A stretch of DNA of 64,000 nt from the NCBI RefSeq assembly GCF_014696715.1, contig NZ_JACJQO010000019.1, positions 248,001-312,000 of the forward strand, written 5' to 3'. Shown here one piece after another: positions 41,911 through 50,631 of the stretch (within the stretch, counting starts at the first letter, position 1; each line of letters starts with the position of its first letter). This DNA is from Pseudanabaena sp. FACHB-2040. Lineage in GTDB: Bacteria; Cyanobacteriota; Cyanobacteriia; Phormidesmidales; Phormidesmidaceae. The notes under the pieces were generated by a model. The model saw only the letters and a list, made by a program, of their open reading frames with translations, was not told the origin of the DNA and did not search any database. Both the position numbers and the translations under genes were made by a program.

Positions 41911-42735
41911 ATGGATATGCAGCAGCCTCGGGCAGGCTTAAGATTTGTCTCCTTATTCCGTCATCCTCAAAGCAGGCTTGCTTTGATTGGAACGCTTGTT
42001 TTAAGCATGACAGCTCCTGGCTTTTTGGGGATGGGCCAGGCAGGCGCGTTGGCCTCTACAGACTCCACCCAAATTGCCCAATCTACCCCGCCAGCCTCCT
42101 CCCCAGTGCCTCCTGACCGCATTGCCCGCCCTACCCTGCGGCTGGGGAGCCAAGGAGAAGTCGTCAATGAACTGCAGGCCATGCTCAAGCTCCTAGGCTT
42201 TTACCCAGACACGGTTACCGGCCAATTTCAGGAGTCTACGCAGGAAGCCGTCAAACAGTTTCAGGCTGCTGCTGGGTTAGCTCCAGACGGCATCGTTGGC
42301 TCAGCCACCTGGAGTCAGCTGTTTCCCACACCCCCTAGCGAAGCCAATCCGCCTACCGCAGCTACTCCCCCACCTGAAACAGCTACGGCAACCCCAGCGG
42401 CTCCAAGCCCTGCCTCCACACCGGCCCCTAGCACTAGTCCGGCCCCCAGCACTAACGAGGCAGCCCCAAGCAGTGCCCCTGCAGCAGCCCCAAGCTCGCC
42501 CCAACCAGCCCCAGCGGCTACCCCCTCTGATCGCCCCGTGCTGCGACCCGGTATGACAGGTCCGGCAGTCAACCGCTTACAGGAGAGATTGCGGGTCTTG
42601 GGTTTCTATCGAGGTGCGGTAGACGGTGTTTTTGGTACCCAGACTGAAAATGCTGTTAAACAGGCCCAGCGCCAATACAACCTGGAGCCAGACGGCATCG
42701 TCGGGCCAGCTACCTGGTCAGCTATCAATCCTTAA
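41911..42735 (+). CDS. Peptidoglycan-binding protein with two PG_binding_1 domains
   Basis: A 274-residue exported protein. The signal segment LALIGTLVLSMTAPGFLGM is followed by two PG_binding_1 domains of about 60 residues: LRLGSQGEVVNELQAMLKLLG...GIVGSATWSQL (about 70-145) and LRPGMTGPAVNRLQERLRVLG...GIVGPATWSAI (about 210-274). A Pro/Ala/Thr/Ser linker of about 65 residues joins them. It should bind the wall and has no catalytic domain, so it may tether or scaffold. The start ATG 41911 (or 41917) comes right after a tandem repeat. A strong bidirectional terminator follows. Confidence 0.88.
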   Translation: MDMQQPRAGLRFVSLFRHPQSRLALIGTLVLSMTAPGFLGMGQAGALASTDSTQIAQSTPPASSPVPPDRIARPTLRLGSQGEVVNELQAMLKLLGFYPDTVTGQFQESTQEAVKQFQAAAGLAPDGIVGSATWSQLFPTPPSEANPPTAATPPPETATATPAAPSPASTPAPSTSPAPSTNEAAPSSAPAAAPSSPQPAPAATPSDRPVLRPGMTGPAVNRLQERLRVLGFYRGAVDGVFGTQTENAVKQAQRQYNLEPDGIVGPATWSAINP

Positions 42736-42790
42736 GGGAAACTAGCTCTAGAAAGAACCAGAATCACCAGCTTAATCTAGGGCCTGAAAT

Positions 42791-42827
42791 CAGAAACGGG
42801 AGCAAGCGACTGCTTGCTCCCGTTTCT
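42791..42827. terminator. Bidirectional terminator between convergent genes
   Basis: A 17-bp perfect stem (CAGAAACGGGAGCAAGC and its complement) with a 4-nt GACT loop between two convergent genes. No long T-tract on either side, but the stem is strong. Confidence 0.75.
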
Positions 42828-42873
42828 GGCTTGGTTGATCCAAAATTCGTAGTTTTTATAGGCTTTGGAATGC

Positions 42874-43173
42874 CTATTCCAAGCGTCCAGGGGTGGTGTA
42901 TGCGGCCTGAACGAGCCAGCCTGGGACATCTTCAGACCAGTCAGCCAACGCAGTATCAGTCGGCACAGCAGTCTGCTCTACCCGAGGCATTTGATTGATG
43001 TAGACCAGATAGTTGCCCATCAAGAAGTAAACACCCATCATGGCCGCTGCCGAGGAGGCAACCAAAAACCCTGCTAGCATCAGGGAGAATTCTTGGCCTT
43101 CGATGGCCTGCTCCATTAGGCGCAGCGCCCAAGCCACCAGAGCAATCACGATTGCAAGGATGAGGAGCATCAT
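42874..43173 (-). CDS. Small membrane protein, two helices
   Basis: A 99-residue protein. Residues 1-20 (MMLLILAIVIALVAWALRL) and about 28-58 (FSLMLAGFLVASSAAAMMGV and YFLMGNYLVYI) form membrane helices; the C-terminal 35 residues are soluble and end WLVQAAYTTPGRLE. I do not recognise a function. It lies 84 bases before hisF on the same strand with the promoter in between. Confidence 0.6.
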   Translation of the reverse strand: MMLLILAIVIALVAWALRLMEQAIEGQEFSLMLAGFLVASSAAAMMGVYFLMGNYLVYINQMPRVEQTAVPTDTALADWSEDVPGWLVQAAYTTPGRLE

Positions 43174-43257
43174 ATAGCAGGGAAAACCGTAACTTTTAGT
43201 GACTTGCTTTTTACATATTGTAACAGCCCTTCATAAAAGCGGCATCCTTATCCTGAA

Positions 43258-44058
43258 TTATTTCACGTTATGGCCTGGCTGAGTTGAGTCCGTCATGCGT
43301 ATGGTGACATCGCGTTTCTGCAGGTAAGCCTTGATTTCAGCCACTGACAGCTGCCCGTAGTGCAGCAACGAGGCGAGCAATGCCGCCTCTGCCCGGCCCT
43401 GAGTAATCGCCTCATAAATGTGTTCACAATTGCCAGCTCCACCTGAGGCGACAATGGGAACAGAGACTTGCTCGGCAATGGATCGGGTCAGATCGAGGTC
43501 ATATCCAGCTTGGGTGCCATCAGCGTCCATACTGGTGACCAGCAGCTCTCCCGCTCCCCGCCGCACGATCTCTTGGGCCCACTGCACCGCGTCTAGGCCG
43601 GTGTTTTCCCGCCCACCTCGAACGTACACGTCCCAGCCGGGATTAGCCGGATCAAGGCGGCGACGGGCATCGATCGCAACCACAATACACTGGCTGCCAA
43701 AGCGATCGCTGGCCTGATTAATTAAATCTGGGTTGCGCACGGCACCGGAGTTGATGCTGACCTTATCAGCCCCTGCCCTTAACAATTTTTTAATGGTTTC
43801 TAAGGATTGAATACCGCCCCCCACTGTGAGAGGGATAAATACCTGCTCGGCTGTTTGGTAGACCACGTCGAAGATAATGTCACGATCTTCATGGGTTGCC
43901 GTGATGTCTAAAAAAACTAGCTCGTCTGCTCCCGCCTGGTTGTAGACCTGAGCCAGTTCGACTGGATCGCCAGCATCCTTGAGATCAACGAAGTTAATGC
44001 CTTTAACGACGCGTCCGGCTTTGACGTCAAGGCAGGGCAGAATTCTCTTGGCCAGCAT
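43258..44058 (-). CDS. hisF: HisF, imidazole glycerol phosphate synthase cyclase subunit
   Basis: A 266-residue (beta-alpha)8 barrel cyclase, joining with HisH to make imidazole glycerol phosphate and AICAR in histidine synthesis. The start [20 protein letters not shown] carries the catalytic Asp11; the second catalytic Asp is in [11 protein letters not shown] near residue 130. Phosphate loops [10 protein letters not shown] and [10 protein letters not shown] are intact. Length is about the norm for the family plus a short tail. No other his gene is adjacent, which is usual in cyanobacteria. Confidence 0.96.
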   Translation of the reverse strand: MLAKRILPCLDVKAGRVVKGINFVDLKDAGDPVELAQVYNQAGADELVFLDITATHEDRDIIFDVVYQTAEQVFIPLTVGGGIQSLETIKKLLRAGADKVSINSGAVRNPDLINQASDRFGSQCIVVAIDARRRLDPANPGWDVYVRGGRENTGLDAVQWAQEIVRRGAGELLVTSMDADGTQAGYDLDLTRSIAEQVSVPIVASGGAGNCEHIYEAITQGRAEAALLASLLHYGQLSVAEIKAYLQKRDVTIRMTDSTQPGHNVK

Positions 44059-44255
44059 AGGGATTTATAGCAGGGATGAGGGGATGGGGCGGAACCCTAC
44101 CTGGGGGTTTGCCAAAACGGGCTCAGTCTCCAGGGCCTGGAGCTGAGAATAGCTCAGGGCTTCCGGTTTCAGAATAGACCAACTGGGGGCAAGAGGCTGA
44201 TAAACTGTGGATTGGTTTTATTGATTTCTATTGCTGATTGGGAGCCCTAAGCGGA

Positions 44256-44459
44256 ATGGGTCTAGAGATTGGACAAAAGGTCAAAGTTTCTCGTCTGCGT
44301 GATCGCGTTTCAGTAAATGTTGCTGGCTGCCTTGGCAAGAGCGGCGTAATTCGCCAATTTAAGATGGTCGATGGCAGCGGCGTTGGCGTTGTGGTGGAAT
44401 TTGACAATAAATATGCCACCTGGTTCTTTGAAGATGAGCTCAGTCCGATGCAGTCTTAA
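44256..44459 (+). CDS. petP: PetP, cyanobacterial cytochrome b6f subunit (DUF2862)
   Basis: A 67-residue soluble SH3-like protein (GLEIGQKVKVSRLRDRVSVN and DGSGVGVVVEFDNKYATWFF, ending EDEL). This is the DUF2862 pattern of Ssr2998/PetP, a peripheral subunit of the cytochrome b6f complex on the stromal side. I chose ATG 44256, which starts at the conserved M-G-L-E-I-G; an earlier start adds six residues. The next gene, a Get3/ArsA-like protein, starts 33 bases later, and chlG follows, so the three may be co-transcribed. Confidence 0.8.
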   Translation: MGLEIGQKVKVSRLRDRVSVNVAGCLGKSGVIRQFKMVDGSGVGVVVEFDNKYATWFFEDELSPMQS

Positions 44460-44492
44460 TAGATGCAGTCTTAAAGTTGTTAGTGAGCCGTC

Positions 44493-45602
44493 ATGGCCTT
44501 AATTCTGACTTTTTTGGGCAGCGAGGGAACTGACCGGACGATCGCTGCGATCGCATCCGCGAAGCGCCTCGCTGCTGAAGGCAAGCGAGTTTTGCTAGCC
44601 TTTCAAGATCCCGGTCCTGCGCCCAGCCTACTGCTGGGCCAGCCGCTTTCTGCCGACCCCGCTAGCGCAGGCGAGAACTTACAGGCGGTGCAGTTTCTCA
44701 CTGCTACCTTGCTAGAGCGCAGCTGGGACGAGGTCAAAACCCTAGAAGCCCAGTATCTGCGCACACCGCTGCTGAAATCGGTTTACAGCCAGGAGCTAGG
44801 CGTTTTGCCCGGCATGGACAGTGCCCTTGCGCTCAACAGCCTACGCCAGCTCGATAGCAGCGGCCAATATGACGCGATTGTCTACGACGGCAATGGAGAT
44901 CTGACCACCCTGCGAATGCTGGGGATGCCGGAGGTGCTTGACTGGTATGTGCGCCGCTTCCGCGATGTCTTTCAGCAGTCTGACCTGGGCAGAGCCTTGG
45001 GTCCGTTTATTCCCCCCGTTGCGGCGACAGTGCTGGCAGTAGACTGGTCTGGCAATATTTTGGATCGCCCTACTGGGGAAATGCGCTCCATCCTAGAAGA
45101 GGGCAAAGCCGCTATTAACGATCCCTACCGGTTCATGGCCCTGCTGGTATCGAAGCCGGAGGAAACTGCGATCGCAACCAGCCGCTATCTCTGGGGTAGC
45201 GCCCAACAAGTTGGGCTGACCGTAGGCGGCGTGCTGATGATGGCAGAAAACCCAGCAGCTTATGAAGCAAGTTTTGCGCCCCTGTCGGTTTATGGCCTGC
45301 CGTCACTCTCTGGCTCCGTGCCCAATCAAGACTGGCAGCCCCTAATAGCCGCTCTCCCCGACCCTCAAGCGCTGGCAAAAGCCGCCCCTCGTTCGGTCAC
45401 CATCGATGCCGCTGCCGGTACCGTCAGTCTTTTCCTGCCCAGCTTCGATAAGTCTCAGGTCAAGCTAATTCAGTCTGGGCCTGAGGTTACGATTGAAGCG
45501 GGTGATCAGCGTCGCAACCTGCTCCTGCCCCCGGCCCTCACAGGTCGTCCGGTTAAGGGGGCAAAGTTCCAGGATCAGTACTTGGTGCTCACCTTTGCAT
45601 AA
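44493..45602 (+). CDS. Get3/ArsA-fold protein with degenerate P-loop and C-terminal Hsp20-like domain
   Basis: A 369-residue protein of the cyanobacterial Get3/ArsA-like group (NosAFP/Get3d type). Residues 1-290 form the ArsA-like fold and about 305-369 the ArsA_HSP20 (alpha-crystallin) domain, ending PVKGAKFQDQYLVLTFA. The P-loop normally reads G-K-G-G-V-G-K/R-T; here it is FLGSEGTDRTIAA, with both signature-lysine positions lost and the Gly pattern broken. The A-type switch is also altered (FQDPGPAPSLL). The fold is kept but ATP hydrolysis is doubtful. It lies between petP and chlG, suggesting a role in handling thylakoid membrane proteins. Confidence 0.82.
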   Translation: MALILTFLGSEGTDRTIAAIASAKRLAAEGKRVLLAFQDPGPAPSLLLGQPLSADPASAGENLQAVQFLTATLLERSWDEVKTLEAQYLRTPLLKSVYSQELGVLPGMDSALALNSLRQLDSSGQYDAIVYDGNGDLTTLRMLGMPEVLDWYVRRFRDVFQQSDLGRALGPFIPPVAATVLAVDWSGNILDRPTGEMRSILEEGKAAINDPYRFMALLVSKPEETAIATSRYLWGSAQQVGLTVGGVLMMAENPAAYEASFAPLSVYGLPSLSGSVPNQDWQPLIAALPDPQALAKAAPRSVTIDAAAGTVSLFLPSFDKSQVKLIQSGPEVTIEAGDQRRNLLLPPALTGRPVKGAKFQDQYLVLTFA

Positions 45603-45658
45603 GCCCTGCTCCCTCTAAAATTTGGCTCCTTGCCCTTTACTGCCGTTCATCCAAAACC

Positions 45659-46684
45659 ATGACTGAACAGCCTACGCATTCAGCCAATTCGCCCGACGCT
45701 CCTGCACCAGAGACCCCGCTCACTGCCCCCACTGAACAGGGCAGCGTTGCCCGACAGCTCTTGGGCATGAAAGGGGCTAAAGCTGGTGAGACCTCAATCT
45801 GGAAGATTCGGCTGCAGCTGATGAAGCCGATTACCTGGATTCCCCTGATTTGGGGTGTCGTGTGCGGGGCCGCCTCCTCCGGCAACTACCGCTGGACGCT
45901 GGAATATGTTCTGGTATCAGCTGCCTGTATGCTGCTCTCCGGTCCCCTGCTAACGGGCTACACTCAGACACTCAACGATTTCTATGACCGGGAAATCGAT
46001 GCCATCAATGAGCCCTATCGGCCCATTCCCTCCGGAATCATTTCCATTCCCCAAGTAGTGAGCCAAATTTGGCTCTTGCTGCTGGCCGGAATTGGGGTTG
46101 CTTATGCCCTTGATCTCTGGGCTGGTCACACTTTCCCCACGATTACAGCCCTGGCTCTAGGCGGGTCTTTCCTGTCCTACATCTACTCGGCTCCGCCACT
46201 CAAGCTCAAGCAAAATGGCTGGCTGGGTAATTATGCCTTGGGGGCCAGCTATATCGCTTTGCCCTGGTGGGCCGGACACGCCCTATTCGGCGACCTCAAC
46301 TGGACTGTGGCCATTCTCACCCTGATTTACAGCATGGCGGGTTTGGGCATTGCCGTTGTCAATGACTTTAAGAGCGTTGAAGGAGACCGGCAGCTGGGGC
46401 TAAAGTCCCTGCCGGTCATGTTTGGCATCACCACTGCCGCCTGGATCTGTGTGCTGATGATCGACATTTTCCAGGGCGGCATTGCGGCCTATTTGATGGG
46501 TATTCAGCAAAACCTCTATGCTGTTCTGCTGGTGCTGCTGATCATTCCGCAGATTACCTTTCAAGACATGTATTTCCTGCGCGACCCCCTAGGCAACGAC
46601 GTCAAGTACCAGGCCAGCGCTCAGCCTTTTCTGGTGTTGGGAATGCTGGTAGCTGGGCTAGCCCTAGGCCATGCAGGCGTGTAA
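45659..46684 (+). CDS. chlG: ChlG, chlorophyll synthase
   Basis: A 341-residue UbiA-family prenyltransferase that adds the geranylgeranyl/phytyl tail to chlorophyllide in the thylakoid. The two Asp-rich motifs are NDFYDREIDAINEPYRPIPSG and NDFKSVEGDRQLGLKSLPV; the first is the chlorophyll-synthase form. About nine membrane helices. The first 35 residues are polar. It follows the Get3-like gene by 56 bases, with a possible shared transcript. Confidence 0.95.
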   Translation: MTEQPTHSANSPDAPAPETPLTAPTEQGSVARQLLGMKGAKAGETSIWKIRLQLMKPITWIPLIWGVVCGAASSGNYRWTLEYVLVSAACMLLSGPLLTGYTQTLNDFYDREIDAINEPYRPIPSGIISIPQVVSQIWLLLLAGIGVAYALDLWAGHTFPTITALALGGSFLSYIYSAPPLKLKQNGWLGNYALGASYIALPWWAGHALFGDLNWTVAILTLIYSMAGLGIAVVNDFKSVEGDRQLGLKSLPVMFGITTAAWICVLMIDIFQGGIAAYLMGIQQNLYAVLLVLLIIPQITFQDMYFLRDPLGNDVKYQASAQPFLVLGMLVAGLALGHAGV

Positions 46685-46908
46685 ATTGGGCACTTTGTCG
46701 GGCGAGCCGAACATTTTTATAAAGAGAAGGCCAAGATTTTTGAGGCAGAGTAGAGTTGTGCGATCGCACGGTTGAAGAAATCCAAGAAACCCCATACAGT
46801 GCTCAATAGTCGATTTTGATCCCGGCTATTGTGGTACGGGGAAGCCTCGAAGGGGTGACCGGAATGCAGATAATTCCTCTGTCGTTGCTGGGGGGTAGAT
46901 AGGAAAAC

Positions 46909-49365
46909 GTGAAACGCCTGATGACCCGATTTCTTAAACCGTGGTGGGGAATCCCTGTTTCTGACTCCCCGGTCGCCGTTGATTATTCTCGAACGGCCGA
47001 TCGAGACTCTACGCCAGGTCATAACCCTGCTGCCCGCCGCCGCCGTCGCAAGCAGGCCCCCTCGCCTCACCCCCGTCCACCGCTTCAGCGCAGGCCCCTC
47101 TTTTGGCTGGCCCTGCTGGTCAGTGCTGGCGTAGCTGGTGGAATCACGCGGGGGTATCGAGTCTGGGACTCGGTGTATACCAGCCTGCCCGATACCTCCA
47201 AAGCCCTGACCTTTGAGCGTAGCGGCACAATTACGTTGAGGTCAGCCGATGGCGCGATTCTGCAAAAAATTGGCCCAGCAGCTCAGGAAACCCTGACCTA
47301 CGAAGACCTGCCAGAGTATCTAGTAGAAGCCTTTATTGCCTCAGAAGATCGCCGCTTCTACGAGCACAACGGCATCGACTACCGGGGAATTGGTCGGGCA
47401 GTCTTGTCTAACCTGCAGCGGCGAGACGTCGTTGAAGGAGCCAGCACCATTACCCAGCAGTTGGCCCGCATTGTTTTCTTAGACCAAGAGCGCACCCTGG
47501 AGCGCAAGCTGCGAGAGGCCATCGTCGCCACCCGACTAGAAAAAGACCTCACCAAAGAGCAAATCATTGAGCGCTATCTCGGCCTGGTCTATTTGGGCGG
47601 GGGTGCTTATGGTGTGGCCGACGCTGCCTGGATTTACTTTGGTAAAGCCGCCCAAGATCTGACTCTGGCAGAATCAGCGCTAATCGCGGGCATGGCCCCA
47701 GCGCCCAGCGTTTATTCCCCCCTAGTCAACCCTGAAGCTGCTCGGATTCAGAGAGACCGGGTAATTGAGCGAATGCTGACCGTTGGTGTCATTAGCCAGA
47801 GTGAGGCCGAAGCCGCCTGGTCTACCGAAATCAGCACCAAGCCTAAGGAACCCAAGTTTCTCTACAGCGAGTTTCCTTACTTCACCATTTACGTTCAGAA
47901 GCAGCTGGCTGAGATTCTCACCCCAGATCAGATGGAAGCGGGCGGACTCGTCGTTGAAACTACGCTTAACGTAGCTTGGCAGCGAGAAGCCGAAGAGGCT
48001 GTTGAAGAAGCCATTGCCATGGGCCAGCGGCAGCGCTATGAACAGGCAGCCTTGGTCGCAGTTGACCCGCGCAATGGCGAGATTAAAGCCATGGTGGGGG
48101 GCAACGACTTTAACGAAAGTCAGTTTAACCGGGTAACTCAGGCTCAGCGCCAGCCCGGATCAACCTTCAAAACTTTTGTTTATACCACTGCGATCGCAGC
48201 TGGGTTTTCCCCCTACAAAGGCTACGTAGACGCTAAATACGTCATCGACGGCTACGAACCCAAAAACTATGGCGACAGGTTTAGCGGCAGTGTTGATTTG
48301 CTTAAGGCACTGCAGTCCTCCATCAACATCGTTGCGGTTAAAGTGCTGGTCGATGTGGGGTTTGAGCCAGTCATCGAAATGGCTAAGGGCATGGGCATTC
48401 AGTCTAGCCTGATCGATGCCTACTCCCTGGCTCTAGGCTCATCTGAGGTCAACCTACTGGAGCTAACCAGCGCCTACGGCACTCTGGCAAACCAGGGTAA
48501 GCATGTCCCCGTTCACGGCATTCGCCGGGTGCTCAACAGCCAGGGGGAAGTGCTGTACCAGGTGAAAAATGGTCCGGTTCAAGCCGTCGATGCCGATACC
48601 GCCGCCATCATGACTTGGATGCTGGAAGGGGTTGTCCAAGGGGGGACCGGCAGCAATGCGGCGATTGGCCGCCCAGTAGCAGGCAAAACCGGAACCTCAG
48701 AAAGAAACCGAGACCTCTGGTTTGTGGGCTACATCCCCCAGCTAGTCACCGGGGTGTGGTTAGGAAATGATGACAGCACCCCGACCTGGGGAGCCAGCAG
48801 TTCCGCTGCCTACGTCTGGCGCGTGTTTATGAGGGAACTGCTGGATGACATTCCTGAAGAGGGCTTCCCTGAGCGCCCCTCCCTTAATAATCGGGAAGGC
48901 ACCATTGAGGCCAAACCTGTCAAACCCGGTAAAGTCGTTGCGGCTGGAGCCGGTGAGTCTGGTTCAGAGTCCCGCCGGAGATCTTCAGAAGAGTCATCTG
49001 ATGAGGCTCCACCTGCTTCATCGAGACGTTCGGAGCGGTCAGAGCGGTCAGAGCGGTCAGAGCCAGAACCTGAGGAAGCGCCAGCCCCCGCCCGTGAACG
49101 TGAGCAGCCTGCTCCTCGGTCCTCTGGCGGCGGCGGCAACGGCAGTGGTAGCGGCAACAGCAATCCTCCGGCCCCCCGCGAGGCAACTCCTGCAGCTGCC
49201 GAACCACCAGCCGCCAGCCCTCCCCCGGCACCGGCAGCACCGGCGGCCCCACCTCCACCCCCACCCATTGAGGCACCTCCTCCGGCACCTCTACCGGCTC
49301 CAGTCGCGCCGGCTCCAGCACCACCACCGCTAGCTGCCCCAACCGAATCTGGGGAAGCGGAGTGA
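46909..49365 (+). CDS. Class A penicillin-binding protein (PBP1A family)
   Basis: An 818-residue bifunctional wall enzyme. A single membrane helix near residues 63-85 is followed by the glycosyltransferase domain (ASEDRRFYEHNGIDYRGIGR with catalytic Glu, STITQQLARIVFL) and the transpeptidase domain with SxxK (GSTFKT), SxN (SSIN) and KTG (GKTGTSERN). The first 60 residues are basic, with a run of Arg/Lys (RRRRRK). The last about 160 residues are Pro/Ala/Ser-rich, outside the membrane, with an R-S-E repeat. The GTG start at 46909 has AGGA upstream; ATG 46921 is an alternative. Confidence 0.93.
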   Translation: MKRLMTRFLKPWWGIPVSDSPVAVDYSRTADRDSTPGHNPAARRRRRKQAPSPHPRPPLQRRPLFWLALLVSAGVAGGITRGYRVWDSVYTSLPDTSKALTFERSGTITLRSADGAILQKIGPAAQETLTYEDLPEYLVEAFIASEDRRFYEHNGIDYRGIGRAVLSNLQRRDVVEGASTITQQLARIVFLDQERTLERKLREAIVATRLEKDLTKEQIIERYLGLVYLGGGAYGVADAAWIYFGKAAQDLTLAESALIAGMAPAPSVYSPLVNPEAARIQRDRVIERMLTVGVISQSEAEAAWSTEISTKPKEPKFLYSEFPYFTIYVQKQLAEILTPDQMEAGGLVVETTLNVAWQREAEEAVEEAIAMGQRQRYEQAALVAVDPRNGEIKAMVGGNDFNESQFNRVTQAQRQPGSTFKTFVYTTAIAAGFSPYKGYVDAKYVIDGYEPKNYGDRFSGSVDLLKALQSSINIVAVKVLVDVGFEPVIEMAKGMGIQSSLIDAYSLALGSSEVNLLELTSAYGTLANQGKHVPVHGIRRVLNSQGEVLYQVKNGPVQAVDADTAAIMTWMLEGVVQGGTGSNAAIGRPVAGKTGTSERNRDLWFVGYIPQLVTGVWLGNDDSTPTWGASSSAAYVWRVFMRELLDDIPEEGFPERPSLNNREGTIEAKPVKPGKVVAAGAGESGSESRRRSSEESSDEAPPASSRRSERSERSERSEPEPEEAPAPAREREQPAPRSSGGGGNGSGSGNSNPPAPREATPAAAEPPAASPPPAPAAPAAPPPPPPIEAPPPAPLPAPVAPAPAPPPLAAPTESGEAE
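49033..49059 (+). repeat. 9-bp tandem repeat in the PBP tail
   Basis: Three perfect units of GAGCGGTCA, coding an E-R-S repeat in the Pro/Ser-rich tail of the class A PBP. Copy number can change in frame. Confidence 0.8.
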
Positions 49366-49410
49366 GCAGTCCCAAAATCTGTTATTTCGGAAAGAAACCT
49401 TAGATTCTTC

Positions 49411-49416
49411 TATAAT
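49411..49416 (+). promoter_or_regulatory. -10 box (TATAAT) upstream of the Psb35-like gene
   Basis: TATAAT lies 32 bases before the ATG at 49449. A recognisable -35 was not found, and GGAG at 49434-49437 gives the ribosome site. The exact consensus match and the position favour it as the promoter of the photosystem gene. Confidence 0.5.
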
Positions 49417-49448
49417 CGTTTAAGGTTCAGCTCGGAGTAACAGATTAC

Positions 49449-49643
49449 ATGGTGCTACTGTTAGGTGCTGCAGCAGAGAGCGGCCTGCCACTGTCATTCG
49501 TTTTGGTTTACGCGGTTGGCTTTATCGCAGCCGTTGGCATTGGCTCAATCGCCTGGTACAACTCCAGACGTCCTCCAGGTTGGGAAGATAAGAATCGGCC
49601 TGACTTTGTACCCAAAGTCAGCAGCCCTGATCAGAAAGATTGA
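49449..49643 (+). CDS. Photosystem II assembly peptide, Psb35-like
   Basis: A 64-residue peptide with one membrane helix (SFVLVYAVGFIAAVGIGSIA) followed by WYNSRRPPGWEDKNRPDFVPKV. The helix-W-Y-N-S-[KR]-R-P-x-G-W-E pattern matches my memory of Psb35 (Ssl2148 type), a helper of the CP47 module of photosystem II. I am not certain of the family name. GGAG eleven bases upstream and a perfect TATAAT support expression. It stands alone and is closed by a strong terminator. Confidence 0.6.
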   Translation: MVLLLGAAAESGLPLSFVLVYAVGFIAAVGIGSIAWYNSRRPPGWEDKNRPDFVPKVSSPDQKD

Positions 49644-49706
49644 TTGCTAATTGCTTCTTAAGCGGCGCTACTCGATCAGCGCGTAGCAAACGGACAAAAA
49701 CAAACG

Positions 49707-49738
49707 AAACAGGCAGGAAGCGCGCTTCCTGCCTGTTT
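49707..49738. terminator. Bidirectional terminator, Psb35-like / potC
   Basis: A perfect 32-base palindrome: arms of 16 bases AAACAGGCAGGAAGCG with a GCGC turn, ending in TTTTATTAA on the plus strand. The AAAC side gives a short T run on the minus strand too. It separates convergent genes. Confidence 0.9.
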
Positions 49739-49785
49739 TATTAAGGCCAACTCATTTGGGCTATAGCTGCAACCCCTGACCGAGC

Positions 49786-50604
49786 CTATTTGGCCTGAGT
49801 ATTGCGATCGCTCCGATAGCGAATATATTCAGAAGTTGCCGCAATCAGGCCGGAGCCTAAAATCAGGACGACGCTCAGCGCATTGATGTCGGGTTTGACC
49901 CCGGTGCGAACCCGACTAAAGATCTCCAGCGGGAGGGGATTGGCTCCGCCGCCCGCAGTAAAGCTCGAAATCAGCAGATCATCCATGCTGAGGACAAAAG
50001 CCAGCAGGCAGCCTGAGATAATGCCTGGGGCTAGCTGGGGAATTAGTACCTTGATCAGGGCTTGAAAGGGAGTTGCCCCCAAATCCAGGGCTGCTTCTTC
50101 CAAGTTGGGGTCAAGGCCCAGCAGACGGCTGGACACAACCACCGCAATGTAGGCCAGACAAAAGACCATATGAGCCGCAATAATCGTCCAAATGCTGAGG
50201 GGCACTGCCACAGAGGCCAGAAAGACCAGAGTGGCCACTGCGATCGCAATATCTGGCACAATCAGCGGTAGGTAGGAAATGCCCCGATAGAGGGACTTGC
50301 CTGGAAAGCGGTACTTGGCTAGGCCAATCGCCATCAGCGTGCCCAACACTGCTGAAATGCCCACCGCACAAAAAGCTACAAACAGGCTGTCCTGCAGCGC
50401 TGCAAAAATGCGGGCATCGCTAAACAAAGTTTGGTACCAGCGCAGGCTAAACCCCTCCCAGCCGGCACTGTAGCGCGACTCATTGAAGCTGTAGAGAGCC
50501 AGTACCCCAATAGGCAGGTACATAAACACAAACATCAAAGCCGTAAATAGGCTTTGCCAGGAAACCTGCAGTCGTGGACGCAATGAGAAACCTGCCATGA
50601 TCAT
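49786..50604 (-). CDS. potC: PotC, spermidine/putrescine ABC permease
   Basis: About 272 residues, six membrane helices, second permease of the polyamine importer. The EAA loop is EEAALDLGATPFQALIKVLIPQ followed by LAPGIISGCLLAF. The end is IRYRSDRNTQAK. The frame is open from a TTG at 50625; I chose the ATG at 50604, with ATG 50598 (MAGFSLRPRL) also good. It is the last gene of potA-potD-potB-potC, starting 27 bases after the potB stop. Confidence 0.9.
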   Translation of the reverse strand: MIMAGFSLRPRLQVSWQSLFTALMFVFMYLPIGVLALYSFNESRYSAGWEGFSLRWYQTLFSDARIFAALQDSLFVAFCAVGISAVLGTLMAIGLAKYRFPGKSLYRGISYLPLIVPDIAIAVATLVFLASVAVPLSIWTIIAAHMVFCLAYIAVVVSSRLLGLDPNLEEAALDLGATPFQALIKVLIPQLAPGIISGCLLAFVLSMDDLLISSFTAGGGANPLPLEIFSRVRTGVKPDINALSVVLILGSGLIAATSEYIRYRSDRNTQAK

Positions 50605-50631
50605 TTGCTCAAAGAAATCATTCAAGACCGG

